Assembly: GCF_958295425.1 (NCBI RefSeq)
Contig: NC_081149.1
Span: forward strand, 10,793,654-10,857,653
Origin: Solea solea
Lineage: Eukaryota; Chordata; Actinopteri; Pleuronectiformes; Soleidae
Length of the DNA: 64,000 nucleotides
Direction of reading: 5' to 3'
Position numbers and translations under genes: made by a program. Position 1 is the first letter of the stretch; each line of letters opens with the position of its first letter. Positions 1 through 13,922 of the stretch are shown here, in pieces. Below the pieces are notes generated by a model that made no database searches, was not told where the DNA came from, and was given only the letters and a program-made list of their open reading frames with translations.

Positions 1-2138
1 CACACATTTACCCGTGTAGAGGGAATGAAAAGTGGGCTTCACTGATGAGGCTGAGGTATTCACAGAGCTCGCTTTCTGAGATGGAATAGAAAGTGCATCG
101 ACTCTGGTCTCATGTCGAGACCCTCGGACCACTAGAAACGTGCTCTCCATTCACTTAATGGTATCCTCCAGTGCACACTCACCAGACCCAGTGGGAGCAA
201 ACAGAGCAGAACAGAGTGTGTCTGTGTCATATCTGTTTTCTGTCGCTGTTGGTCATGTCTGCAAAATGATCTCCATGTTATTTTGAGCTGAAGTCACTAA
301 ACTTGAGCATTAGGTTTAAAACTAAATGTTAAGTGTAAAAATGTGGATCACTTGAATTAATGATATACCCTTAGTGGTAACATGGAAGTCAGCAACATGG
401 AAGTCAGACGTCATTCATTTGATTATTTGCACATGTGATTTTCCCCTCATGACCTGTCCAAATGGCGGTAGTGCAAAAGGTCCCTAATTCATGCAATATA
501 AAGGATTTATACATGTTTTTTCAGCACAATATAAAACTGTGGTTTGGTAATGTGTTCTGGTCTGATACAACATCTTTATGATCTTATTGGTGTGTTTTGG
601 TTCCATCACATTTAATCAAATAGGAGAAGAAGCTGACAGCTGTTTTTTATTAAAAAGAAATCTGAAGAAAATAATAAATGTTACCTGCTCAGAGCCAAAA
701 AAAACAATCAAAAAGAAAACTAGCAACATTTGGTATCAGTATACCAGTGATGTTTCTTTACACCTGATTCTGCTCACCCCAATTTAAAGAAGCTTTAATT
801 ACAGGTTGATGCATATGTTGATAAACTAAAACATCAACATTATATAATGTGTGTATGTGTAAGTAACCTACATAAAAATGCTGGAAACAAAACCAACCAG
901 TGGTATAAATAACTCAAATCTGGCCCTTTTTGAAATGTTTTATTAAATTATCACATGATGGACTAAAGTAAGACTTATAAATGAAGTAAATAACATTATG
1001 CTCAGTTGCTGCTTTTCCCTGGAGGTTGGTGTTTTATTGTATGTTATCATATCATTCTTTTTATCAACTGAACAACAATCTAGAAACTAAAGTTTGCTCA
1101 CTGTCAATGAATTGTACACTGGAATGGTTAAATGGAGTCTTTTTGACACTGGGTTTGGCTGAATGATGTGAGACGTTAGCGATATGAGTGAGTGGCAGTG
1201 GCAATTTCATTTTTACAATAACATATCATAAAATCATGTTATGATAAATAAATAAAGCGATGATGATAATGAGATTTCTGTAAATAAACATGTTTGTATC
1301 TAGGGAATTCCAAAATGTACTATTTATTATAACGTGACAGATGTGTTGGTTCAGCCTCTAATTTGACTTCATATTCTTTACAATCTATATCATCATTACT
1401 GGTTTGTATGAGCCCCTGTCAACCTGCCAGATCATGACTGATACATTCAAATGTCCTGTTTTCCTTTTGGCCCCATGGGTTTGCATTCCAACTTATAGTT
1501 ATCTCTATATAACTCGAGAGCACCAGCAACAATTAAGCTCCACAAACATAAGCTGACACTTTCCATATTTACTCATTATTAAATGATTTATAACGAATTA
1601 GAGTCTGTCAACTCATCAGAAGTAATGATTAACATTAAAAAAAGAGAACGTAATTCCATTCTCTGACTGCTCTCAAGCTTTTTATAGAAGCTCCATTTGC
1701 ACAACGCCTAGTCAAACGCTGCTAGTGTCAGAACAAAAAAAAAGGGGGAGAGATTCAGTCTTGATTCAATTCCCACATTTTAACAAACAGCCTGTTCTGA
1801 CACTCGTCTCAGAGTACATGTTGAAAAAGCACCTTGAGATAAATTCAGTCATCAGTATCAACACAATATCCCCAGGCAGACCATTACAGAACCTCTACAT
1901 TCTCACTCTCAATCTCACCACATTTTCTGTCACGTCACTTTTTGTGCTGCTTCTATTATTTTGACAGGAACACTCAGTTTACTTGGGAGGGAGAGAAAAT
2001 CATCTTTTTGGACACAAGCACAGAAACTCTACTCCATCCTGTGTCTATAATCATCACTTTTGAGAAACTGCGGCTCGTGTTACACACTATATCAGCACAG
2101 TATCTATATTCTCCCAGGGGCTCATTATGTTTTGGAAA

Positions 2139-2163
2139 GTGTGTGTGTGTGTGTGTGTGTCTG
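2139..2163. repeat. (GT)n microsatellite
   Basis: An uninterrupted GT dinucleotide run in intergenic DNA, with a short imperfect continuation to about 2190. Confidence 0.9.
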
Positions 2164-2795
2164 TGTGAGCTTGTATTTGTGTAAATGTGTGTTTATTTCT
2201 CCACTGGTGAACATCGGCCATGTCTGGCAGGGAAAAAACAAATCACCTGGAGAGCCATCTGCCCGTCGACCAGACAGCAAATGTTTTCTCGTCTGTGTGA
2301 CACCCCAGAATAATCAGAGTCCTGCATGTCTGTGTTCAGGAGGTCGAACTCCGCCATCCTGCTTCTAAAGGGTTTACTTGTTTTTTTCCCCTTTAAATGG
2401 GAAGGAATCTATGTGGAACAAAGAGGAAGAAAAAATAGCTTAGGAAAGATTAAAGTGACTTGCCTTTCGCTGTGTTTGCTTGTTTTGCTGGGGGCGGTGT
2501 GAGGATTTAATCAGGAAGTGCTCTGTCCACTAACAGCTTTTGTTTTGTCATTCAGCTTAGAAGACAATAAAGCGTGGACATCAAAGCGAACCTTGGCATC
2601 TTCGTCTTCAAACGTTGTTTGTCCTTAAGCACAGCTTTTGTTTTAATCTGTGTTGCTTTCTGTGCCACACAGAGTAAAGAGAACAGGTGTTGAAATTGGC
2701 AACTTTCACATTTTCTGTCCCTAGCGGATCCAGGTGTATTATTGTTTGGTCACAGTCATTAAAGATGTCTGAAGAATGCGGCTTCTCTGCTTATT

Positions 2796-3122
2796 CTAAA
2801 GACCCGTTTATACTCCATTCTACCCCATTTTACCCCGCTGTCCCAAACGTTATCACTACCCTTTATACCCCTGTACATCTTTTGCGTTTACACAATGCAT
2901 CCTCTAGAGGGCAGTGCCGAGTACCAAGTTGCAGGTATCAACAAACTTAGCGACCAGGGGGTTGCTTCTTGGTCGTTTTCCTGACTGATTGGACTATTGA
3001 CTCTATGCTGCCCTCACAATTTCCGGTGGTATTGCTTCCCTGCTTGGTGCACAATGACGGACGAAATTAACACACAATATTGATGAAAGGCTCCTTTTGT
3101 GTAGAGTATAAATGGGCCTTAA
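2796..3122. mobile_element. MITE-like non-autonomous DNA transposon with terminal inverted repeats
   Basis: The left end reads TAAAGACCCGTTTATACTCC from 2797. The right end, read on the minus strand from about 3122, gives TTAAGGCCCATTTATACTC. The two form imperfect inverted repeats of about 20 bp around a 330-bp non-coding interior. Such short, ORF-free, TIR-bounded units are typical of MITEs. No clear target-site duplication could be fixed, so the superfamily (Harbinger, hAT or other) is undecided. Confidence 0.5.
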
Positions 3123-3404
3123 GAGCTGGAGTTGTGTCGTGCGATAGTTAGCACCCATGTATTCAAAAACACCCCAGTTGTGAAGGTGTTTTCATAATGT
3201 TTTACTCAACGTATGAACAATTTTGTCAAAATGTCATATAAAAAAAGCAAAAAAAAAGCAAAAAAAAAATTAAAAAAGGAAATGAAATGTATGATGATAA
3301 TGGGGGCGGGACTAGTTAAGCTTTGCTTCTCCCGCTTTCCCTTTCGGTTATGTATATTGTGTGAACTGCAATGTTATGTGATGAGTGATTTAAATGTCAT
3401 GACC

Positions 3405-3482
3405 AAAATAAATAAATAAAATAAAAAAAATAAATAAAAAAAAATAAAATAATAAAATAAAAAATAAAAAATAAAAAAATAA
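3405..3482. repeat. A-rich AAATA/AAAAT tract
   Basis: Low-complexity run of AAATA and AAAAT units following a sequence that ends in CAAAATAAATAAATAAAA. It could be the expanded tail of a retroposed element, but no body of such an element is recognisable upstream. Confidence 0.7.
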
Positions 3483-3966
3483 GCAACTGCTAATAAAGGT
3501 TGTCTAAGCCAAACTTAACTAAGCTAAGCTAACTAGCTTCTTAATTTTTAGTGTGCTGACATGGTTTGTGGGTAGTTACTGCCTTCTTCCACATTCTTCT
3601 AGATTCATTCCGGAACAAGAGTGCTGTTGTTTTCATCAAACTCTGCAAAGATTGTTCTTTTAAAGCAGAATCACCAGAAAAACTGATAACTGAGTAAAGA
3701 TTTTCATCTGCAGGTTGGTAAAAAAAACATTTTGGGATCGATGCTGTCTGCCCTGAGCTCGTCTCATCAGACACACTTGTTTTACTCACCGACAGAGGAC
3801 CCAAGGCTACCTCTCCATCTTGGAAACACTTATATTGTCAGCTTCTATTGCGTTTATTGTTGGACTCAGTTTGATACTGATTTTTTGAATTTTCCTTTGC
3901 AGCATACAGTAGGTAGTCAGTGTTGTTGTTAGAATCGCAATTTTTCAGCTTAACCCTTTTGTTACC

Positions 3967-3990
3967 AATCCTGTTGTCGCCAACAGGATT
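3967..3990. repeat. Perfect 10-bp inverted repeat with 4-nt loop
   Basis: Arms AATCCTGTTG and CAACAGGATT enclose the loop TCGC. No coding or known regulatory context is visible around it. Confidence 0.7.
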
Positions 3991-6900
3991 TGGCATGCAT
4001 ACTTCTCAATACCGTAACTCCTAGACCGTTTGTGATATCTCGAAAATTAGACTGGTGATCTGTCCATGGTGTGATCCTGCCTTTTGCTCCATGTCAGCTG
4101 ACATATACTTGTCATTACGGTAGCCCTTAGGACTTAATCACAGACTAGATTCACCAGCATGTCACACGTTTGTGACGTAAAATCTTAATAAGTCCAGGCA
4201 GCCTGATTAGGGATTAGGGGTTAAGGGACCTTTATGCAAAAGGAGTTCAGTAGAGCAGCTACTATTGGAGTGACTTCTTTCTGTTAAGGGTAGATTTTCC
4301 CAGCACTGGAAACTAGGAGAGAGTGCAGAACTGCAGTTCTTCTCTCAGATGATTACATTTGCATCATACTGAAAGGTTATTATGAAAGTATTGATCAAGA
4401 ATGCCAAAGATATCCTGCATAATGCATCTTTAATGCTGGTTATAAAGTTAATATTGGCGAATAATGTTATAAAATACACACAGGTTGGGTCGCCATAACT
4501 CATAAACTGTCTGTACAAAAAATCTCATTACCATCAGACCCCGTTTTGCACTGTTGAATTTTATACAATCTCGACATCTCATACATAATGAGAGAAACAA
4601 GAGGGCAAATCCCCCTCCAGGGATCTGTGCTGTGCTACACCCCCAACCTGTGTCAAACATGCTGCTCAGATGAAAGCAGAGTTAAGAGGCAAACATAAAA
4701 AAAGCTGCTCACGTAGAGAGAACAAATACTAATGCACTGTATGTGTGGCGTTCTTCATGTCTCTCTACTGTATCACAACACAGATTGTGTATGGATGATG
4801 AAGATAATTGACATCACACATTGTGTCGCCGAGTTACCTGACGCTGTATGTTGACTTTGATAACTTAGTACATACAGATTAAACAGAGGCTGTTTCTTTT
4901 CTAGCAGTTGTTTTTATTTTGTGTTTCTTCCTTCCATTCATTTGTAGTCTATACTGTATCTTTCAGGGCAGGCAGCATTTTGATATACACTATTTTCAGT
5001 GGAGACACTCGTCAGATCAATGACGTCTGTGCGGTTGCGATGCACATGCTTTGGACATCGTTTCATTCTCGGGCCACAGACGTACAGTACTGCGCAAAAG
5101 TCTTAGGGTGCCACCAGTTTATGTTTGTCAAATTTTGTAATCTTAGTCACTTGGACTGAAATGATGTGACTGAAAGTTGGCAAGCTTTCATTGAGTTTAA
5201 CTCATACGTGTGTATGTAATGCTCATGTCTTGAAAATACCTTTTTCACAGCGGATATTTTTGGACATGAAATAGCAGAACAAAACAAAACCAATTAGGGT
5301 TCCACTCCAGTTTTAAGAGAGCCAGGATTCTGCTATTGTGCTATTGTTTAAGTGTTGGCCCTTGACTATAGAAGTTTTTGGTTTTTTTCTGAAAAAATTA
5401 GTATTTTAAAACTAGCTACATTTTTCCCATATTTCCTGGCAGTGTTCCAATAAAGTGATTGCGAAATAACTATAATATATGTTCATTATGCCATTGCTAA
5501 AACCACATATCTACACAGTACTGTAGGTCAAACTGGTATGTGTCCAACCTGAAATAAGCTTTGAACTTCCTGGTGAAGGATAAACTGAAAGTTTAATAAC
5601 GTCAGACAAGGCAGACACTCAAACTTCACAAGCACCTCGGATAAAAACACCTCCAGCTTCCTCCAGGCGTCTGTGCAAGTCTTTTTAGATGCTGTATGTG
5701 CACAACCCCCTATCCAAAATGGAACTAGGTATCTGAACGCATCCATGCTCCTTGAATCTTTGTAGTCCCAATGTAGTGAATCTTATACATATGGATGTCA
5801 CAGCTGTGTTGACCATGGAACAGCACATCTGCTCCCTGCAGTTTCACCCTGCAAATCCAAACATCAGGTGGAGAACCTGTGGTCCACGGGTGTGATTTAG
5901 TTGATCCGCCTGTGTGATGTCTGAACGTTTCTGGGGATCCTTTAACAAGCAAGTAAGTTGGCAGGCTGACAGAAAGCCAGATGTTCAGACACAGTGTGCG
6001 TTCTCCTGTGGTGAGGCGGGGGGCTGCTGTTTTTGGCTGCTTTTAGAACAGACACTATGTGATGCAGATTAGGAGCACGTCGTGCGCCCAGAGATTAGTG
6101 GGTCAACCAGGCGGGCAGACTACATTTTACATATCAAAACCATGGGAAAGAGGTTCTATTAGGATGATTATCAATTCACGAACAGCCCGAACGGGTTTGT
6201 TGAACAGGAGCAAAGTGACCCTCTTTATCATCAGTTGACTTATATAGATTTGGTCGTTATCTTGCTTTAAACACCTTGTTGACCATTTTTTGGCTTAATT
6301 GCAGTTTTTACCTAATTGTATCATACACCTTGGGAGCACTTGTTATTAGGATACCTATTCTGAAGTCACCAGTGGAAATATTGTATTTATATTCTCTCCA
6401 GGTTCAGCAGGTGTCATTATGTTTGCCTGACGTGCCTTTATAAGTCACGACTGCTGTTTCCCCCAAGCAAACACACAGAAATACTGAGATGTTTTGATGG
6501 AGTGTACAAAATTATTTTCACCTGTGAAGATAATTACAATGAACTTGTCTGACAGTTGCTCATTTTAGGTTTTAATTATGTCTTTTATTTGGTTTTGGAT
6601 TTGGACCAACTTCTGAATGATGGCAGTATTTCACTCTTTATTCGATTTTATACACAGGGAAATTTGATATAGGAAGTCAGAGGAAACTTCTGACTACTGA
6701 CAATACAATTTGTATAAAATAGCAACATCACATAAAATCATGACAGTTAGCTGGCCAGTAGGGGGCGACTCCACCTGAATGGGAGAATGAGCTACTTTTC
6801 ACATGATTTATAATGTCAGTAAACATTTTCCTCTGGAGTTAACGGTCACCGTCACTAGTTTGAGGTCTTCTTCACTGCAGCACCATGTCAGTTTAGTAAA

Positions 6901-9900
6901 TTGTGTTGGAACATCTCACCAGGGTAACTGATAGCTGGTACCGTCCAGTAGGTGCCTGGTTGCAGGTGATGACTGTAAACATCCTCTTAAATCATGGCTT
7001 CATTGTTCTTCATTGTTCTTCATTGTTCGTTCTCCAACTGGAAAACTCTACAGTCTATGTACATAACCAGCTGAACCATATTCTTCATACTGCTGAGACG
7101 CCATATGGAAATCCAGACTGTGATTGTCCCTGTGCAGACATCACTGTGTCCACCAAGCAGGAACTGTGTATCAACAGCCTGAAGTCAGGAGCTCAAACTC
7201 CCTCTGCTCCATTGTATTCAAACAGCTTGCCTCCATATGTGTCTGTCTGTCATTTGGGCAGGTGGTGTACCAGTTCACTTACTTAAATCAAATCTCAGTG
7301 AACAAATCACCCGTCCAGACCTTTGAATGTGACCAACAGCAGATGAAAGCACACCTGATGCAGCTCTCCTGAGGCCAGAGACTCTCAGATTTACAGGCTT
7401 CTGCTTAAATGTGGTGACAAAAATGGACATTCTTACCTAGTTATATGTACAATGTCTTTCCAATTAAGTTCCCAGTAAAGAAATGAAACAAAATCACTAT
7501 ATATGCCAACATAAAATGATATGCTATCAATAAATAATTCACAACTAATCTATCAATGTGTTGTTCATTTTGCCTCAGGCCCAGTTTAATGTAGCCATGC
7601 TCAAATTCACCATCCTCATTATGTGAATAAATCTTTCTGTTATTTTAATTAAAGTGATTAACCACACCTATGTGTCCAAGTGTTACCAGAGGACAAGAAG
7701 CAATTAGACGATCCGAATGATGGATGGGCTGGCCAGTGTTTTTGTTAATAATTTCAGTACCTCATACTACAAACATCCCAAGAAATTGGCCTCATATATA
7801 CGTCGACTGCACCCATCACCACAGAATTAATGGCATTATTCGCCGTACAGCGATGTGGTTATGCTGCAATGACCATTAGTGTGTGACAACAGGAATTATT
7901 ATTTCCTGCGGAGACCTCGCTGAGTGTTCGCTGCAGGGGTGGGCTGAGCTGGCCAGCGCTGGGTGGAGACAGAGCAAATGCAATTTAGGTCCTAAGAAAT
8001 TTTCCCCTGAAAACCAATTATGTCTCTGTGGGGAAGACAGGGTGATAGGGTCATTTGGTGCCTTCTAATGGAATGACAGAACGGATGCGTGTAATGATGG
8101 GGTCTCTTTATTCTCTTGCCTTTCACTCACTGACCACATCACTGTCACACTTCTGCAGGAGAATTATGATTAAAAGTCCCATGAAGGAGTGTGATTAAAA
8201 TGTAAAAGACTCTTCAGGATCTAAAGATGGACAGTGTTTCAGAGAAAAAGTTAACTTGCTTTTGGCGGAACTCTGCGAAGTGAGGAATTGTGGGACTCAA
8301 GGGAAGAGTGGGCGTTCGCTCCCGTTGCACTCAAAGCCACTGAGGCCACATTGTGTGTACCTTTGTATTTGTATGATCATATTTCGTTAAACTGCACAGC
8401 TGCACAACTTTCACAGAAGAGGTGAAACGTGACTGACTTGTGGAAGACCACAGACGCAACAAACTTTGTCATAGATTTTCAACGTTTCAATCCTGAGAAA
8501 GCACAGCTTAGACGATCCGGTCAAGACGCAGGACCACAAACTTCAAAATCGATTTGGGATCTCACAGAAATTGTGTGATTTAACGTGACTTCTGAATATA
8601 AACAGACATGGAGGCGGACTGTCGGCATTGTGAGTTAATAGCTGCTGTTTGAAACACTGTGGATGAAGTCGTGGCTGAGAAGATGAAATCCGCTTGGCTT
8701 GAAGAAGTTACGGTCAACTCGCTGTCACTGGTTATTGCGGGGTTCTGCTCACGCCCCAATTTGAAATTGGGAAGACTGTGTCCATTTTTTTTAACCCCTC
8801 AGATAATCAGTTCAAACCAGCCTAAAATCTGAAGACACCCACGACTGTCGGAAGAGCCAGATCAGGACCGAAATCTGGCCAGCTATCCTCCAGTGTCGGA
8901 CAGGCTTAAGACAAATGATATGTCCAGTGAGGAAAAAAAGTGCTTATCGGGCATGTAGTCAGGACAATGCAGCCACCCAAGAGCAGAATGTCACCTCAAA
9001 GAGAGGAAAGAAAGAATTCAATAGATAAATGGAGCATGGAGGACAACATTACTCATGTTTAACGGTTGAACACAGGTTTTCATTTAGGAGAGAGGAGGTA
9101 ACCTTCAGCGTAATCTAATGACATGGCAGCGCAAGGATTGACAAACAGACATACCAAGCATTAGTCCCTTGGGTGTGGTTTTGTGGAAGGCCGTTGATGT
9201 CATGTCCATTCATTCAAAAGAAGGATTTAAATGTAAAAATCCCAGTAGCAGAAAATGTTTTCCAGCTTCTTCTCTTGTCATGGACAGGTCCAAAAACAGT
9301 TTTTTGGGTTTGACCACATCTTACTCCAGATGTGGTCAAAATCCCAAGGAGGGGAGTGCAGTTGGTCATTGACATGTAAAGTCCATTCAGACACTGAGAG
9401 GAAAGAAAACTACAAACAAGGTTTGTAGTTTGTGTGGACCAAAGGGAACTAGAGGACGAGTGATAAGCTGAACAGAAGACGGCCACTTATATTTCTGTTG
9501 GACATTATCTGCTGCAGCTGGATCCACCTGAATACTGGAAAATACTTATTGATGGCACGATATTCATTTCTGCTATGTTGCCTATAGCTCTGCTCCCCAT
9601 TTATATAAAGATTATACAGACGGTGCCTGAGGTTGCGCAAGAAGATGTTGGCTGAAACAAGAAGAAGCTGAAAACAAATGAGTCCAAATAATTCAATTTT
9701 CAAAGCTGTGATGCCTTGTAGGTAGATAAACTGACAGATGCTGAATTCCCTCACAGTAATGACTCCACAACAAAAGGCCTGTACCTCTAAAAAAACATGT
9801 ACGCTCCAGAAGGTGGACATTATTCAAGTCCTTCTCATGCTTCATGAATGTTTTTTGGAGGTAATTGTACATTTCTGTGTGACTGAGTGTCTGTTGTGTG

Positions 9901-12875
9901 TGCCGCTGTGATGAATGGAGATCACAGCCATTGATTTCGTGTGAGGGGACATGGGGTCATTGCACTTGGTATGGACCAAACCTCTCTGAGCTGAAGAAGG
10001 AGCTGTCCCCACAGAGATGAGTGATTATGCAGACCTCTGAGCATCAGACTGCGTTGCCAGTCAGGGCTCTGGTGGCAGCAGTGAGACAAGTATCGATCTG
10101 TCCTTTCGATCTTTAGCCTGGTTGGGGTTAGGCCAAGCAAAGAGAGAGGCGTTCCTTTAAGGAGGAGCGGACTTCGCTTGTTCCCACAAGATGAACTATT
10201 CATTCCAGCACTTCAGTCCACACCCAGACACTAGCTGTAAAGAGCCAATATTTACACGTTCCCCACAAACGGCCATGGGCGAGTATTATGGTAATGTATG
10301 CACGGAAAAATCAATGCAGCCAGCCATTCATTATTTTCATAGCATGTCAGTCGTGGTTACCTCCATTGTAAAGCAGACAAGTTGAAATTAAAATGCTAGA
10401 CAGAGCATGAGCATGAGGATGAGTGCTTCTGATGTTATTTGCTGTCTTTCTTTTCTCATTTCCCACAGGGTTACTCTCTCCATGGGTAAGAAACAGTGTT
10501 GCAGATGAAACGGTCCATATCTGCAGATTAGATCAATGCACACCACTACCTACAGTACACACACACACACACACACACACATTTTTAAATGCTGTTTTTG
10601 AATTTGCTAAATGAGAGTGGGAAGGAGAGAGAATGGAGTAATACAATGATGGTCCCAAACGCATATATGCGCGCACACACGCACACGCTTACACACAATA
10701 AAGCAGCTGTCAATCAAACGCAAGCCACTTCTTTCCACCACAATCACCACGGCAACATACAAACCTCTATGCCTTTCAGCATTGGGGATAAGTATACATT
10801 TGTGGCGTGTGTGTGTGTGTGCAGTATCTCAATAAGGTGTTTCAATCAGACACTTGTTCTTTTAAGACACCTTAAGTGGCCTATTAGTCCCACTCACAGT
10901 TAATGCATCATAGCACAGAGAAAAGACCATCTGAGTAACTGTGGGCTATAAATTAACTTCTATTCATAAAATATCCCTAAATCTATCTGACGGGAATGAA
11001 TGGGAGTTTGTTTTTGACAAAGATTTTATTTGTTTCATTAAGACCTTTTCAACCCCATTTGTATGCTGTTATTAACACAGTCTGATTTGATGGAGGACAC
11101 AGTCAAATGGGTCATAATTGAACCCTTTCAACACGTTTTCTTATTCCAGGTAATTTAAAGCTACAGCATTGAGCTTCTTTCACCAAAACAATGTGCCCCA
11201 CGCCCCACCCACCCTCACTCTCTCTTTTTCTCTCTCTCTGTCTCTCACACACACACACACACACAAATGGGTAGCTCCTATTTTTTGTTACGTATTGCGT
11301 ATCTGTCTTTTAACATCACGTTACTTGTCCCTATCAGACTGTCACATTTTGCACGAAGCCAAAACTGGGAACTGACTGTGTTCCCAGACTGAGAAATATG
11401 GCATTACTACAAAAGGTGTCACGTTTACATGCACAGTTTAATCCAGCTAAGGCCGTAGTCCGACTATGACAGACAGTCGGACAACTTGCGGAGTCTGAGT
11501 ATACATGCGGAGGAGAAAATCGATTTATTGGCCGATTTCTATGTCTGACTCTGCCTCCATGGATGGTGCTGTATCTCTCTATAAGATGTATATTTCCTAT
11601 TGACCTTTACGTCACATAAGAAACAAACAGTGAGTGGCGAGATGGATGCTGTGCTGTGGTTCTGCTATGCTTGTGACTTGACTTGCCCGCTGATGTTGTG
11701 GACCCAGAGAAAACATCCATTTGTATCTGCAGTCAGTTGAACCAGAGGGAAAGTTTATTTTTCTCTTAACTTTGGTGTAAATATGTATGTGTCTTCTAAG
11801 ATAACCTGCTTTCCCTAGAGTCAGTGAGAAGGTGGTTCAAGCCTATGGTTGAAGACATTTTCAGACCTTAAACTGACAGTTCACGTCAATCTGACTGTTC
11901 TTTGATCCAGCGCTTTTAACTATGGCACAGTGTGTCGTCGACGGTGGAGAAATAACGTGACGCCAACTGAGGAAGAGAGCATGAGCGGGAGAGAGATGAA
12001 ATCAGAAAATGAACCTCACCACTTCATTGTTATTGATGACTGAGAACTGCAACGATTACCTTCAGGTAAATTCTCTCATGAATTTGTTTTTGCTTGAGTT
12101 CTGTCCATGTGTTGCACTGAGCACATTTCCTCTTTTCACTGGCACAGAATGACACTGAGGACATGTCTGTAGTGACTGGTGAGTAAGTGTAACACACATG
12201 GCCCTCAGTGTGAGGCTAAATTAGAAGAAGAGAAGAGAGTGAACATGAGTGTGTAAACTGAGTGGGTGGTCGATGCTGCAGAAATGTAACGGGGGAAGGT
12301 CTCTGCGAGTGTGCAGCTGAAGCGGGGAAAACCTCCTGCTTCCATTGATTTAGTCGTCTTTGTGCTGCTGTAGTGCTGAATTAAGATACACACACTGACC
12401 CATGTGTTGCAGAGGAAGGGTTATGTGTGCTTTTTACTTTGTGCTGTTCCTGTGGCTGGATTGAATTTAGCCCTGTGTTTCCTGGTTTTCTTTGACATTT
12501 ATTTTACGTTGACATATATTACTTTATACACAAACTAAATTAAAGCTGCTGGTGGTGAAATATGTTTAATGGTGAGGTGCTTTATCACTGATTTCCTTTC
12601 CGATACCCAGTGAAATTCAGGCTGGTATCGACGATACTGATCTGATACTTTATTATTTATTATATGAGTATTTCAAGACTACTATTTCTTGCTCCTTGAT
12701 TATAAATAGTTTGTTAATGTTACCAACTATAGACTGAGCTGAGCACTGCAGCTGGGTTTATACAGTCATAGTTTATATATATATAATATAACAGGCAGAA
12801 GAAGTAGTTCCTACCAACTGGGTATCATTTAGACTAGATCCTAATACTGTAATTACTTTAACTACACATATTCTG

Positions 12876-12921
12876 TGAATTTCTCTGTGAGATGAATAAA
12901 GTATCTATCTATCTATCTATG
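12876..12921 (+). mobile_element. 3' end of a degraded non-LTR retrotransposon
   Basis: The segment reads TGAATTTCTCTGTGAGATGAATAAAG followed by a TATC tetranucleotide run. This is the usual 3' terminus of several fish LINE families (a TGAATTTC..GG.G/A.AATAAAG tail ending in a microsatellite). No reverse-transcriptase frame precedes it, so it is a 5'-truncated remnant. Confidence 0.45.
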
Positions 12922-13544
12922 ACAAAAATATCGATATTTTAATATGATAATTGATCCTAGAACATAAATGTCTAGGATTCTGACATCTATCAAAGAACTA
13001 GTGTTTGGTCAGTGACACAGTTCTCTCAGTCTCTGTCTGACATGTAAATCTACAAGATATCTTTCCAGAAAATGTCCAAGACAACATTGTTATCCAGTCA
13101 GTAGACAGACATCCTCTCTGTCTACTGAACAAATATTGTGGTCATGTTCTCAGACATGCATTTAAAAGAAAACCTATTGTATTATGTGATCACTGAGTCT
13201 TTATACCTCAGTGATTACTCTTCTGTCTGGAACAATGGTTTGACTCTAATCAGCTTCCATTCTCCAATAAATGCCCTTCATATTCTCTCTGTCAATGGCA
13301 GTGTAGCTCATTATCCTGTCTCTTATAAACTGATGACTTTTGGAATTGTTCCTTCATTAGGCTTCATTTGGCAATACGGTAAAAATGATGGCGTTAACCG
13401 TTGCTTAATAAAACTGCTTTGTGCTTCTTATTGACATCTGGACAAGCTGTTGCACAAACCATTTTAATGAGTTCATAAACCAAGTATTGATTATTTGCTA
13501 TAACATCAATAAAAACACAAAGAAGAGGGACTGATCAAACATAA

Positions 13545-13601
13545 TTTATTTTCATCGTAATATAATTTATATTTAAATAAAACTAAGATAAACTATTTAT
13601 T
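13545..13601 (-). promoter_or_regulatory. kcnj3: Candidate kcnj3 polyadenylation signals
   Basis: Read on the minus strand, AATAAA hexamers occur at 13601-13596 and 13550-13545, about 320-380 nt past the kcnj3 stop codon, in AT-rich DNA. They would give a short 3' UTR. Mammalian KCNJ3 transcripts can have longer 3' UTRs, so a more distal site is also possible. Confidence 0.35.
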
Positions 13602-13922
13602 GTAGTGGTGCATACATTAAACAACTAATTTAGTGTATACATGCACAACTCTGGCAGAATGATCAAGTTTGCATTAAGCATGAAGTTTGTGTTTTCTTGT
13701 TGTTGTGTGACAACGTCTGCATGAATGCCTCTGCTATGGAACACAAAAATCACAGTAATTTCAGTAAAGGTAGTGTCTCAAGAAAAAAGCAAATCAATAA
13801 ATTGTCAGTAAACCATTTGTTTTTTTCTCATCAGTGGCACTCAAAGTAAATCTCTGAAACTGGTTCCATGCGTATCTCTTTGTGTCTGAGGTCATTGAAA
13901 GTCTGCTGTGTCAGCTTGGGTT

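Larger units (their letters stand above)
1..13500. other. Intergenic DNA downstream of kcnj3, no recognisable gene
   Basis: No open reading frame here shows family motifs, splice-consistent neighbours or a plausible coding composition. All are short (up to about 127 codons) and scattered over both strands. What can be seen is a GT microsatellite near 2139-2163, a MITE-like element at 2796-3122, an A-rich AAATA-type tract at 3405-3482, CA runs near 10555-10580 and 11245-11266, and a LINE-like tail ending in TATC repeats near 12876-12921. The stretch 7700-8060 has the look of conserved non-coding DNA (balanced composition, several ATTA cores), but this cannot be tested from one sequence. Confidence 0.6.

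Noticed and set aside
5528..5952. Two overlapping minus-strand ORFs of 72 and 75 codons
   Set aside because: Considered as a broken gene because both read for some length, but no family motif could be named and the frames do not join at plausible splice sites.
6870..6900. RE1/NRSF-like site (GCAGCACCATGTCAG) downstream of kcnj3
   Set aside because: One base is missing in the second half relative to the consensus spacing, and the key GGACAG half is not present.
11420..11960. Possible DNA transposon with GTTTACATGCACAG end
   Set aside because: The left end resembles fish elements, but no matching inverted end could be found on the right.
12590..12670. TATCGACGATACTGATCTGATAC block as a hAT-type remnant
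   Set aside because: Resembles a common fish repeat phrase but is too short and lacks ends; a similar GATCCGATGCTCAGTATC occurs at about 53503, which is not enough for a call.
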